A DNA stretch of 64,000 nt from Microterricola viridarii. Lineage in GTDB: Bacteria > Actinomycetota > Actinomycetes > Actinomycetales > Microbacteriaceae. The number at the start of each line of letters is the position of its first letter. The stretch's first letter is position 1. Location of the stretch: contig NZ_CP014145.1 in assembly GCF_001542775.1 (NCBI RefSeq), positions 3,410,001-3,474,000 of the forward strand, given 5' to 3'. A program made the translations under genes and the position numbers. The notes under the pieces are model-generated. The model was not told where the DNA came from and made no database searches. It saw nothing but the letters and a program-made list of their open reading frames with translations. Below, one piece after another: positions 18,328-25,638 of this stretch.

Positions 18328-19620
18328 ATGGACACCGTGAACGCCGCAGCCCGCCGCATCCAGAGGATCTACCTCACCCTCACGCTGGGCAACACCCTTG
18401 CGGCCTCGTTCATCTGGGGTGTGAACACCCTGTTCCTGCTGGATGCCGGCCTCAGCAGCTTCGAGGCCTTTGCCGCCAACGCCTTCTTCACGCTCGGCAT
18501 GGTGCTGTTCGAGATCCCCACCGGCGTCGTGGCCGACGGCTGGGGGCGCCGATACTCGTTCCTGCTCGGCACGCTGACGCTGGCCGGCTCGACGTTTCTC
18601 TACTGGCTGCTCTGGCAGTTCCACTCGCCGTTCTGGGCGTGGGCGATCGTCTCGATCCTGCTTGGCCTCGGCTTCACCTTCTTCTCGGGCGCCGTGGAGG
18701 CGTGGCTGATCGACGCACTGCGATTCACCGGATTCGAGGGCGGCTTCGAGCGGGTGCTCGGCCGCGGCCAGATGGTGACGGGCGCCGGCATGCTCGTCGG
18801 CTCGGTCGTCGGCGGCGTGGTCGCCCAGGCGACGAACCTCGGCGTGCCGTTCCTGATGCGCGTCGGCGTGCTCCTCATCATGTTCGGGGTGGGGCTTGCC
18901 CTGATGCGCGACGTCGGCTTCACGGCGCAGCGCTCTGCGCACCCGTGGGAGGGGGCGAAGCGGGTGTTCACGGCATCCATCGACGGCGGGCTGAAGAACC
19001 CTCCCGTGCGCTACGTGATGCTGGCCGCGCCGTTCACCGCCGGCGTGAGCATCTACGTCTTCTATGCGTTGCAGCCCTATCTGCTCGAGCTGTTCGGCGA
19101 CCCGCACGCGTACTCAATCGCCGGTCTGGCCGCGGCGCTGGTGGCCGGCTCGCAGATTCTCGGTGGCTGGCTCGCGCCCTACATCCGGATGCTGTTCCAA
19201 CGGCGCACCAGCGCGCTCATCGTCTGCACGGTCGGCAGCGCCGTGCTGCTCGGCGCGCTCGGCCTGACCGGCTCCTTCTGGGTCGCACTCGTGCTCCTGG
19301 CCGTGTGGGCGATGATCGGCTCCGCCGTGCTGCCCGTGCAGCAGGCCTACCTCAACGACATGATCCCCTCGGCGCAGCGGGCCACGGTGCTGAGCTTCGG
19401 CTCGCTGATGGGCTCGACAGGAGGGGTCGTGGTGCAGCCGGCGCTCGGCCGGGCCGCCGACATCTACGGCTACCCGGCGTCGATCGCGATCGGCGGGCTG
19501 GTGCAGCTGATCGCGGTGCCGTTCCTCGTGGCCAGCAGGCGGCAGAACGCGCCGGCCGACCGCCGCCGCGACGGCGACGAGCCCGCTGTGGTCGAGGTGG
19601 TCACGCCCGAGCTGCCGTGA
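18328..19620 (+). CDS. MFS transporter
   Basis: A 430-residue major facilitator with about 12 membrane segments. The loop-2/3 motif appears as GVVADGWGRRYSFLLGTLTL, the usual MFS motif A (G-x-x-x-D-x-x-G-R-R). The central cytoplasmic loop is around residue 205-235 (QRSAHPWEGAKR). The ATG at 18328 with GAGGA five bases upstream was chosen; a much longer in-frame opening runs antisense through the acyl-CoA ligase and is not real. Its last 20 bases overlap the end of the response regulator on the other strand. The substrate is unknown; a drug-efflux-like role is usual for this group. Confidence 0.88.
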   Translation: MDTVNAAARRIQRIYLTLTLGNTLAASFIWGVNTLFLLDAGLSSFEAFAANAFFTLGMVLFEIPTGVVADGWGRRYSFLLGTLTLAGSTFLYWLLWQFHSPFWAWAIVSILLGLGFTFFSGAVEAWLIDALRFTGFEGGFERVLGRGQMVTGAGMLVGSVVGGVVAQATNLGVPFLMRVGVLLIMFGVGLALMRDVGFTAQRSAHPWEGAKRVFTASIDGGLKNPPVRYVMLAAPFTAGVSIYVFYALQPYLLELFGDPHAYSIAGLAAALVAGSQILGGWLAPYIRMLFQRRTSALIVCTVGSAVLLGALGLTGSFWVALVLLAVWAMIGSAVLPVQQAYLNDMIPSAQRATVLSFGSLMGSTGGVVVQPALGRAADIYGYPASIAIGGLVQLIAVPFLVASRRQNAPADRRRDGDEPAVVEVVTPELP

Positions 19621-20458
19621 GCCCCTGCTCGTAGGCGAAGATGACGGCCTGGATCCGGTCGCGCAGCGCAAGCTTCATGAGCACCTTGGAGACGTGCGAT
19701 TTAACGGTTGCCTCGCCGACGAAGAGCCGGGCCGCGATCTCTGCGTTGGAGAGGCCCAGCGCCAGCAGCTGCAGCACCTCGGCCTCGCGCTCGGTCAGGC
19801 TGGCGAGGGCGGCAGCGTGCTCGTTGGTTGAGCCTGTCTGAGCCGGTCCCGGGATTTCGGGGCGTCCGTTGGTTGAGCTTGTCGAAACCAGTCCCGGGAT
19901 TTCGGGGCGTCCGTTGGTTGAGCTTGTCGAAACCGGTCGTGGGATTTCGACAGGCTCACTCAGCGGGAGGGCGCGCTCACTCAGGGAGGGCCGGGCCGCG
20001 GGCGCGATTCCGGTCGTGGCCGCCGCGATTACCCGGCGGGTGACATCCGGCGACAGGAGGGCGTCGCCGCGCGCCAACACCTGCACCGCGTTGACGAGCT
20101 CCTCCGGTGAGGCGTTCTTCAGCAGGAACCCGCTCGCGCCGCTCTGCAGCGCGGTGAACAGGTAGTCCTCGCGGTTGAACGTCGTCAGCACCAGCACGCT
20201 GGAGCAGACGGCCGGGTCCGCCGTGATCAGCCGGGTCGCCTCCAGCCCGTCCATGCCGGGCATCTGCACGTCCATGCAGATGACGTCGGGGGCGAGCGCG
20301 CGGGCGGCCGCCACGGCTTGCTCGCCGTTGCCGGCCTCGCCGACCACCTCGATGCCGGGTTCCGACTCCAAGATGATGCGGAAGCCGGCGCGCACCAGCT
20401 CTTGGTCGTCGGCGAGCAGCACGCGGATGACGGCTGGCTCGCTGCCGGGTTCAGTCAT
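19601..20458 (-). CDS. NarL/LuxR-family response regulator with repeat-expanded linker
   Basis: A 285-residue two-component response regulator. The receiver domain covers residues about 10-130, with acidic pocket DD17-18, phospho-acceptor Asp63 (CMDVQMPGMDG) and Lys114. The LuxR-type helix-turn-helix is at residues about 219-278 (LTEREAEVLQLLALGLSNAE, then VKSHVSKVLMKL). The linker is about 85 residues instead of the usual 15-25 and includes the tandem unit VSTSSTNGRPEIPGL, encoded by 45-bp copies of the genome's interspersed repeat. Transcribed after, and overlapping by 8 bases, the histidine kinase. The reading frame is intact, so the protein is probably functional. Confidence 0.88.
   Translation of the reverse strand: MTEPGSEPAVIRVLLADDQELVRAGFRIILESEPGIEVVGEAGNGEQAVAAARALAPDVICMDVQMPGMDGLEATRLITADPAVCSSVLVLTTFNREDYLFTALQSGASGFLLKNASPEELVNAVQVLARGDALLSPDVTRRVIAAATTGIAPAARPSLSERALPLSEPVEIPRPVSTSSTNGRPEIPGLVSTSSTNGRPEIPGPAQTGSTNEHAAALASLTEREAEVLQLLALGLSNAEIAARLFVGEATVKSHVSKVLMKLALRDRIQAVIFAYEQGLTAARA
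19826..19985. repeat. Interspersed repeat expanded inside the response-regulator gene
   Basis: Three tandem units of 45 bp (19826-19870, 19871-19915, 19916-19960) start with GGTTGAGCTTGTCGAAACC-type sequence, the same short repeat that fills intergenic gaps at 45, 50.5 and 52-53 kb. The first copy is degenerate, and the third runs into an inverted copy (TTTCGACAGGCTCACTCAGC). Because 45 is divisible by three, the expansion keeps the frame and encodes residues about 166-212 of the response regulator. Confidence 0.85.
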
Positions 20459-21815
20459 TGTCTGCACTCGCGGGTTCTCCGTTGATTGGGCTCGTCGAAA
20501 CCAGCGCCGGGGCGATCGGGAACTGGGCTCGCACCAGGTAGCCGCCGCGGGCCCGCGGGCCGATCTCGATGCGGCCACCGACGGCAGCGACCCGCTCGCG
20601 CATGCCGATGTGGCCGAGGCCGGAGCCGCTGGCGCTGTTGGTGGCGCGTGCCGCCCCGCCGCGGGCGCTCGCGCCGACCCCGGTGTCGCTCACCTCGAGC
20701 TCGACCGCCTCGGCCAGGTAGCGCACCCGGAGGTCGGCCCTGGCGCCGCCGCCGCCGTGCTTGCGCGCGTTGGTGAGCGCTTCTTGGGCCACCCGGAAGA
20801 GGCTCAGACTGACCCCGCCCGGCACTCCGCGCGCCTCGCCGATGACGCTGAGCGTGACGGGCAGGCCGGCGGCCTCGGCATCCGCCACGAGCTCTGGCAA
20901 CTGCTCGATGCCGCGCGTGCTGCTGCTCTGGTGGGCGGGGGCGGCTCCGGGCTCCGGCTGTTCGGAGCGCAGGGTGCCGAGCAGCAGGTGCAACTCGTCG
21001 ACGGCGCTGCGCGCGTTCTGCTCGATCGCGCTGAGCGAGCGGCTCGCCTGGGCGGGGTCGCGCTCCAGCACCCGGCGGGCGGCTCCCGCCTGCACGCCCA
21101 TGACCGAGACGTGGTGGGCAACGACGTCGTGCAACTCGCGGGCGATGCGCAGGCGCTCGAGGGCGACGGCCTGCTGCTTGGTGCGTTCCCGCTCTGCGGC
21201 CAGCTCGACGGTGCGCTGCTCGAGCAGCGCCTTCGCCCGCGCCGAACGATAGGCGCTGTCGCCGAAGAACCAGGCGCCGCCGAAGTAGAGCAGGTTCGTG
21301 ATGATGTTGATCAGGCCGTAGGCGAGATAAGGGGAGAGGGAGCCCTCGCGCGGCAGCTCGGGCAGGTAGTCCTGCACGGCCGAGTAGTAGACGAGCTGCC
21401 AGAACACCCACGCGAGCATGCCGGAGACGATGACGGCGCGCACGATGGTGGCGACCTTGCGGTTGCGGCCCCAGGCGCCGACGGAGTAGATCGCCACGAA
21501 CAGGCAGATCTGGCTGAACAGGAACTCGCCGGTCTCGAACACGTACGCCGCGGCGAACGCCAGCGATGACACGACCGCGACGGCTTCCGGCCAGCGGCGG
21601 CGCAGCGCGAGCGGCATCGTCACGGCCACGATCCAGAGCGTCGACTGCCAGCCAGGGGTGTCGCTGAACGTGCCCGTCGCCCGGAACAGCACGAGGCTGA
21701 TCGTCGTGCCGATGGCCAGCGCGAGGGCCAGCAGCAAGTCGTTGCGGTAGCCGGTGCGGCCGGGGCGCGGGCGCACCCACTCCTCGTTCAGCCCCGCCTC
21801 CGTGGTGTCGCTCAT
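20451..21815 (-). CDS. Sensor histidine kinase (HisKA_3 type)
   Basis: A 454-residue membrane kinase, partner of the response regulator just downstream. About five or six membrane segments occupy residues 25-180 with no obvious extracellular sensor domain. The dimerisation/phospho-acceptor helix is ARELHDVVAHHVSVMGVQAG, with His in ELHDVVAHH. The ATP-binding domain follows: RVAQEALTNARKHGGGG (N box), DTGVGASARG and GSGLGHIGMRERVAAVGG. The last 20 residues (ALVSTSPINGEP) are encoded by a copy of the interspersed repeat, so the natural C-terminus may have been altered. The signal is unknown; this architecture is common in DesK/LiaS-like cell-envelope sensors. Confidence 0.88.
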   Translation of the reverse strand: MSDTTEAGLNEEWVRPRPGRTGYRNDLLLALALAIGTTISLVLFRATGTFSDTPGWQSTLWIVAVTMPLALRRRWPEAVAVVSSLAFAAAYVFETGEFLFSQICLFVAIYSVGAWGRNRKVATIVRAVIVSGMLAWVFWQLVYYSAVQDYLPELPREGSLSPYLAYGLINIITNLLYFGGAWFFGDSAYRSARAKALLEQRTVELAAERERTKQQAVALERLRIARELHDVVAHHVSVMGVQAGAARRVLERDPAQASRSLSAIEQNARSAVDELHLLLGTLRSEQPEPGAAPAHQSSSTRGIEQLPELVADAEAAGLPVTLSVIGEARGVPGGVSLSLFRVAQEALTNARKHGGGGARADLRVRYLAEAVELEVSDTGVGASARGGAARATNSASGSGLGHIGMRERVAAVGGRIEIGPRARGGYLVRAQFPIAPALVSTSPINGEPASADND

Positions 21816-21929
21816 GGCTCCACGCTAGTGGGGCGGGCGCCGGGGCGGATCCGCCGTGCGGGGGAGTCGGTGCCCTGCACGAGGCGGCCACCGACCGGTC
21901 AACCAACGGTGAGTCCGCCGACGCCGCGT

Positions 21930-22727
21930 CTATGCGGGAACGGTGATGCGTTCTCGGCTGCCACGTATGACAAAAATGACGCCGATGAGGGAGACCAGGC
22001 CGACGAGTGGAAGGAAGGCCGACACGATGTTCGACAACTCGGACGGGTGTCCGTGTGCCACCGCGAAGACCGAGAAGTCCCAGACGGCGTGCAGCACCAT
22101 GGCGAAGATCAGGGTTCCGGTGGTGCGTCGAAGGATGTAGAAGGCTGTGCCGACGAAGAAGGCGAAGATCACCTGCTCGACGGTGACGAAGAGGCCCTGG
22201 CCCAACACGATGTTGACGAGGTGCAGCAACGCGAAGAGCAGCGAACTGAGGAACCACACCCAGCCCTCGCCGAGTTTGCTGCGCAGCGCGACGACGAGCA
22301 AGCCCCGTGTGGTGAGCTCCTCCGTGAAGCCGACGAGGAGCAAGACGATCGACGCCCCGAAGAAGGCGAGGTCGTAGGATCCCCAGTCGGTGAAGAGCAG
22401 GTTGGCAAGCGCGAGGATCGCGAGCAGGGCGGGGGCGATGATCGGCCACTTGTGGCGGCTGGTCTGTTTCTCGAAGAGGGCGGGCCGCCACCAGCCCAGC
22501 GCGGTGGTCGTCAGTGCAAGTGCTGCAGAGGCAACGATGAGTGAGATGCCAACACCGAAGAAGAGGTTCGACGCGTTGTCGCCCCACGTGTCATAGGAAA
22601 TCCCGGAGAGCATCTGGACGGTGAACACGAGCGCCGCGTAGCCGATCCAGATCACAAGCCCGATCCAGACTCGTGGCCTCACCTTCAAGGGGCTGGCGAT
22701 GTCTCGGTTGCTGTGCGGTGCGGTCAT
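21930..22727 (-). CDS. CPBP family intramembrane glutamic endopeptidase
   Basis: A 265-residue membrane protein with about seven or eight helices. The three Abi/CPBP motifs are present: EExxxR as GFTEELTTRGLL, FxxxH as FALLHLVN, and HxxxD as HAVWDF. Family members are membrane proteases, or prenyl-protein processing-like and bacteriocin-immunity proteins. The ATG at 22727 has GGAGAG upstream. It is monocistronic, divergent from the padR operon, so a shared regulatory region is possible. Confidence 0.85.
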   Translation of the reverse strand: MTAPHSNRDIASPLKVRPRVWIGLVIWIGYAALVFTVQMLSGISYDTWGDNASNLFFGVGISLIVASAALALTTTALGWWRPALFEKQTSRHKWPIIAPALLAILALANLLFTDWGSYDLAFFGASIVLLLVGFTEELTTRGLLVVALRSKLGEGWVWFLSSLLFALLHLVNIVLGQGLFVTVEQVIFAFFVGTAFYILRRTTGTLIFAMVLHAVWDFSVFAVAHGHPSELSNIVSAFLPLVGLVSLIGVIFVIRGSRERITVPA

Positions 22728-22873
22728 GCGGTCTCTCCTCGTGTTCTGCGCTCCTACTCTCTCGCACACGTGGCCCCGGGGTGCTCTGCGCGCGCCGACA
22801 TGCTGCCACCGGTGTTCACGCCTGCTCTGGCCCCACGTTCGCGGCCACGGGCGAGTGGTTTCTACCGTGGGGC

Positions 22874-22902
22874 TTGTTTAAAGGAAGATATGTTCCTATA
22901 GT
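22874..22902 (+). promoter_or_regulatory. padR promoter with embedded inverted repeat
   Basis: A -35-like TTGTTT (22874-22879) and a -10-like TATAGT (22897-22902) are 17 bases apart. The spacer is an inverted repeat, AGGAA-N6-TTCCT (22882-22897). The predicted transcription start falls at or within two bases of the padR ATG (22910), so the mRNA would be leaderless, which agrees with the absence of a ribosome site. The repeat is a good candidate for PadR autoregulation. Confidence 0.6.
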
Positions 22903-22909
22903 TCGGGTC

Positions 22910-23262
22910 ATGGCACGCAGACGACCGGGAACGCTGTTCCCCTTGAGCTCGACATCCTGGAATGTGGGATCACCTTGCAGAGCGCCGACGGCGACTTCTA
23001 CGGGTTCGCCCTGGCCAAGGCGCTCGCCGGGCGCACCGACGGCAGGGGGCTCACCGCCCACGGCACGCTGTACAAGGCGCTGGGCCGCATGACGGATGCC
23101 GGCCTGCTCGAGTCCACGTGGGAGGACGCCGCGCTCGCCGAGGCCGCCGGCCGCCCGCGCCGTCGGCTGTACACGGTCAGCGGCGAGGGCGCCCGCGCCT
23201 ACCGCGCCGCGCTGGTTGCCGCCGCCGCGCCAGAGGCCCACGGCACGGCAGCCTTCGCATGA
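22910..23262 (+). pseudogene. PadR family transcriptional regulator; one frameshift as sequenced
   Basis: A small winged-helix repressor of about 118 residues. The start reads MARRRPGTLFP, then breaks at the C4 run 22939-22942. With one restored base it continues LELDILECGITLQSADGDFY, which is what PadR proteins have, then GFALAKALAGRTDGRG, HGTLYKALGRMTDAGLLES and RRRLYTVSGEGARAYR. From 22943 the correct frame is open to TGA 23260-23262. The defect matches the other three single-base losses in this window. The stop overlaps the next start (ATGA), so it heads a four-gene operon. Confidence 0.75.
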
Positions 23263-24101
23263 GCGCCTCCCTCGCGCCCGCCCCGCACGGGGCGGCCGGC
23301 AGCGGTGTCGGCGCGGTGCTGCGCTGGTGCGCCTGGTACACCCGCGGCTTGCCGGAGCAGGTGGCGGCTGAGCGGCGCGACGAGATCGCGTCCGATCTGC
23401 ACGAGCACGCGGTGTGGGCGGCGGAGCAGGGCATCTCGGCCTCGGCGTTAGCCCGCGGCATCCGTCTGCGCGCGCTCGGCGGGGTCACCGCCGACCTGCT
23501 CTGGCGGCACAGCCAGCTGCGGCAGCACGAGAGCGCAGAAGCGATCGCGCTCCGACGCAACTCCAGGGGCGGGCTGCCCGTGTTGGCCTACACGCTCTCG
23601 CTGCTGGTGCTTGTCGCCAGCGGCATCGTGGTGATCCGGGTGCTGAGCAGCGTGGGCCCCGGCGACGCCGCGTTCCACGCGCAGGGCGCGGCCTCGGCCG
23701 TGCTCGCCCTGGCCGCAAGCGCCTGCGCCCTCGCCATGATGGCCCGCAGGCAGACCCGCTGGGTGGGCGCGCTCTGGATGATCGTCGCCGTCTACTGCCT
23801 GGTGCGCTACGGCACGAAGGCGCTCGTCTACGCGAGCGCGACAAGCGGGCAGCTGGCCTACTCCGCGGCCGCGTGGGATGCCTTCGGCAAACTGCTCATC
23901 GTCGGCCTGGCCCTGTTCTTCACGGGGATGGCCGTGCGCTGGGCGCCGAGCCGCCGCGCAATCGGGCGCGGCGTGCAGGCGGCGACGGCGCAGGTGGGCG
24001 TGCGGGCGGCTCGCGTGGCAGACAGCCTGAATGTCGGCCCATCCGCCGTGGCTCCCAGCTCGGGGCCGCTCGCCACCGTTCGACGGGCGGCAGGCGAATG
24101 A
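23259..24101 (+). CDS. PadR-associated membrane protein
   Basis: A 280-residue protein with a cytoplasmic N-terminal helical domain (residues 1-110) including LPEQVAAERRDEIASDLHEH, a motif often seen in membrane proteins encoded right after padR genes. Four membrane segments follow (about 115-245), then a basic tail. It overlaps padR and the next gene by 4 bases each. In such pairs the regulator controls the membrane protein; the function is not established. Confidence 0.7.
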   Translation: MSASLAPAPHGAAGSGVGAVLRWCAWYTRGLPEQVAAERRDEIASDLHEHAVWAAEQGISASALARGIRLRALGGVTADLLWRHSQLRQHESAEAIALRRNSRGGLPVLAYTLSLLVLVASGIVVIRVLSSVGPGDAAFHAQGAASAVLALAASACALAMMARRQTRWVGALWMIVAVYCLVRYGTKALVYASATSGQLAYSAAAWDAFGKLLIVGLALFFTGMAVRWAPSRRAIGRGVQAATAQVGVRAARVADSLNVGPSAVAPSSGPLATVRRAAGE

Positions 24102-24598
24102 CGCGCCCGCTGCGGGCGATCGTCAGCGGGGCGCTGATCGCCGCCGGCCTCGGCGTGAGCGCCGTCGCCGTAGTCGGCATGGCGCTCACCGCCTCGGCGA
24201 CGCCGATGGTTGGCATCGTGCTGAAGCCGAGCGGCACGGGGGCCACGCAGCAGCCTGCGGCATCCGCCGCCGGATCGGGCGCCCCCGACGAGCACGAGGA
24301 GGCGCTCGAACGCCCACTGGACCCGCTGGTCGCAGACTCCCGCGCCGTGATCGACACCGACCGGGAGCGCGCCATATTCGCCGCACTGCAGAACGAGTGC
24401 ATGGCGGATGCCGGCTTCGACTGGTGGGACGCCGGGGGCGTCGACAACCAGGGCAAGCTCGGCGCCCTGAGCCAGGACGAGCAGTTCGCGGTCTACGCGG
24501 CGCTGCACGGCGACAACGCCGGCCCCGAGTACCGCTGGGAGGCGGCCGGCTGCTACGGCTACGCCCTGCACGAGACCGGGAACGACGACAACCACTAG
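24098..24598 (+). CDS. Exported protein of an unrecognised Cys/Trp family (one-domain form)
   Basis: A 166-residue protein with an N-terminal signal or anchor segment (IVSGALIAAGLGVSAVAVVG) and a low-complexity linker. The mature domain has NECMADAGFDWWDAGG and ends YRWEAAGCYGYALHETGNDD-NH. The two Cys (in ECM and AGC) are about 60 residues apart and may form a disulfide outside the cell. The same two motifs occur in the next gene. No known family was recognised; the function is unknown. Confidence 0.6.
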   Translation: MTRPLRAIVSGALIAAGLGVSAVAVVGMALTASATPMVGIVLKPSGTGATQQPAASAAGSGAPDEHEEALERPLDPLVADSRAVIDTDRERAIFAALQNECMADAGFDWWDAGGVDNQGKLGALSQDEQFAVYAALHGDNAGPEYRWEAAGCYGYALHETGNDDNH

Positions 24599-24663
24599 AA
24601 CGCGACTCAGAACGGCCGCAGCAACTCGCGCACGAACCAGTGAGACACCATGAGGGGAACATC

Positions 24664-25533
24664 ATGAAACGCAGGATCATCGGCATCGTTGCCGTAACAA
24701 GCGTCGCCGCGCTCGCCGCAGCCGCGTTCGCGCTCTCGGCGCAGGCCGCACCGTGGCAGCACACGACCACACCGGCTTCGTCGGAGTCGCCGGCAGCCGG
24801 CGACGTCGAGCCCGCATCGACGCCGGAGGCACCCACCTCGGAAGCGCCGGCCGCCGAGCCGGCCGCCGAGCCGGCCGCCGCCCTCGACCCGATGGCGGCG
24901 GACTACAACCCGTACACCGACCCGGCCAACCCGGACTATGTGACGCCGGCCGCCAAGGCCGACTGGTACGCGAAGAACTCCGTCGTGCGCAAGTGCATGA
25001 CCGATCTGGGCTTGGGCTTCGAGACCATGCCGTGGTGGTTGGGGGGCAGTCCGCAGCCGAAGGGGCTCGACAACAACCAAACGATCGCATGGACGATCGG
25101 CTACTACGGCGAGAACTACATGTCGCCAACGGGTGGGCCGGAGGAAGCCGGGTGCTCGGGGCTGATGCAGCTGATCGACGACGGCGTCATCGCAGCCCCG
25201 CCCGTTCCGGTCCCCGCCGATCCAGTGGGACTCCCGACCGAGCGCCAGACGTGGCTTGCCTACCAAGACCTCGTCCGCAGCTGCATGAAGGAACGCGGCT
25301 ACGAGTACCTCTACTGGGAATGGTGGAACCCGAAGTACCAGACCCCGTTCGACCCGTTGGCGACCGAACCAGAGCCCTTTGCGCCGCAGCCGCAGGACCA
25401 GACCGAGGAGCAGGCCGCGGCCTGGACGCTCGCACTCAACGGTGACGCAGAGCCGTTCCCCGACTACCGCTGGGAAGACGCCGGATGCAACGGGTACGCC
25501 ACCCATGCCTCCGGCAACGACAACATGCACTAG
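24664..25533 (+). CDS. Exported protein of the same unrecognised Cys/Trp family (two-domain form)
   Basis: A 289-residue secreted protein: signal peptide (IVAVTSVAALAAAAFALSAQ), an Ala/Pro/Glu-rich linker (PEAPTSEAPAAEPAAEPAAA), then two repeats. Repeat one has RKCMTDLGLGFETMPWW and PEEAGCSGL; repeat two has RSCMKERGYEYLYWEWW and YRWEDAGCNGYATHASGND. Each repeat pairs a C-M-x4-G-(F/Y) motif with an A-G-C motif, so two disulfides are plausible. It is 65 bases after its paralogue, same operon; a hairpin terminator follows. Trp and Tyr content is unusually high, suggesting ligand binding by aromatic residues. Confidence 0.6.
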   Translation: MKRRIIGIVAVTSVAALAAAAFALSAQAAPWQHTTTPASSESPAAGDVEPASTPEAPTSEAPAAEPAAEPAAALDPMAADYNPYTDPANPDYVTPAAKADWYAKNSVVRKCMTDLGLGFETMPWWLGGSPQPKGLDNNQTIAWTIGYYGENYMSPTGGPEEAGCSGLMQLIDDGVIAAPPVPVPADPVGLPTERQTWLAYQDLVRSCMKERGYEYLYWEWWNPKYQTPFDPLATEPEPFAPQPQDQTEEQAAAWTLALNGDAEPFPDYRWEDAGCNGYATHASGNDNMH

Positions 25534-25574
25534 CTGTCGGATGCCGCACGCCGCAGGGCAGGCGGCAGGCAACA

Positions 25575-25609
25575 GAGGGCGGGACCCGCGAATCGCGAGT
25601 CCCGCCCTC
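25575..25609. terminator. Rho-independent-like hairpin between convergent genes
   Basis: An 11-bp stem (GAGGGCGGGAC and complement) extended by CGCG/CGCG around an AAT loop, with one mismatch. It can serve the padR operon and the convergent wall-anchored protein gene. Confidence 0.75.
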
Positions 25610-25638
25610 CTCCTGTGTCAGCCGCGGTGTTGCCAGAC

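Noticed and set aside
24031..24663. Upstream in-frame extension of the two-domain exported protein
   Set aside because: It overlaps the preceding gene entirely and is Arg-rich; the ATG at 24664 sits directly before a signal peptide.
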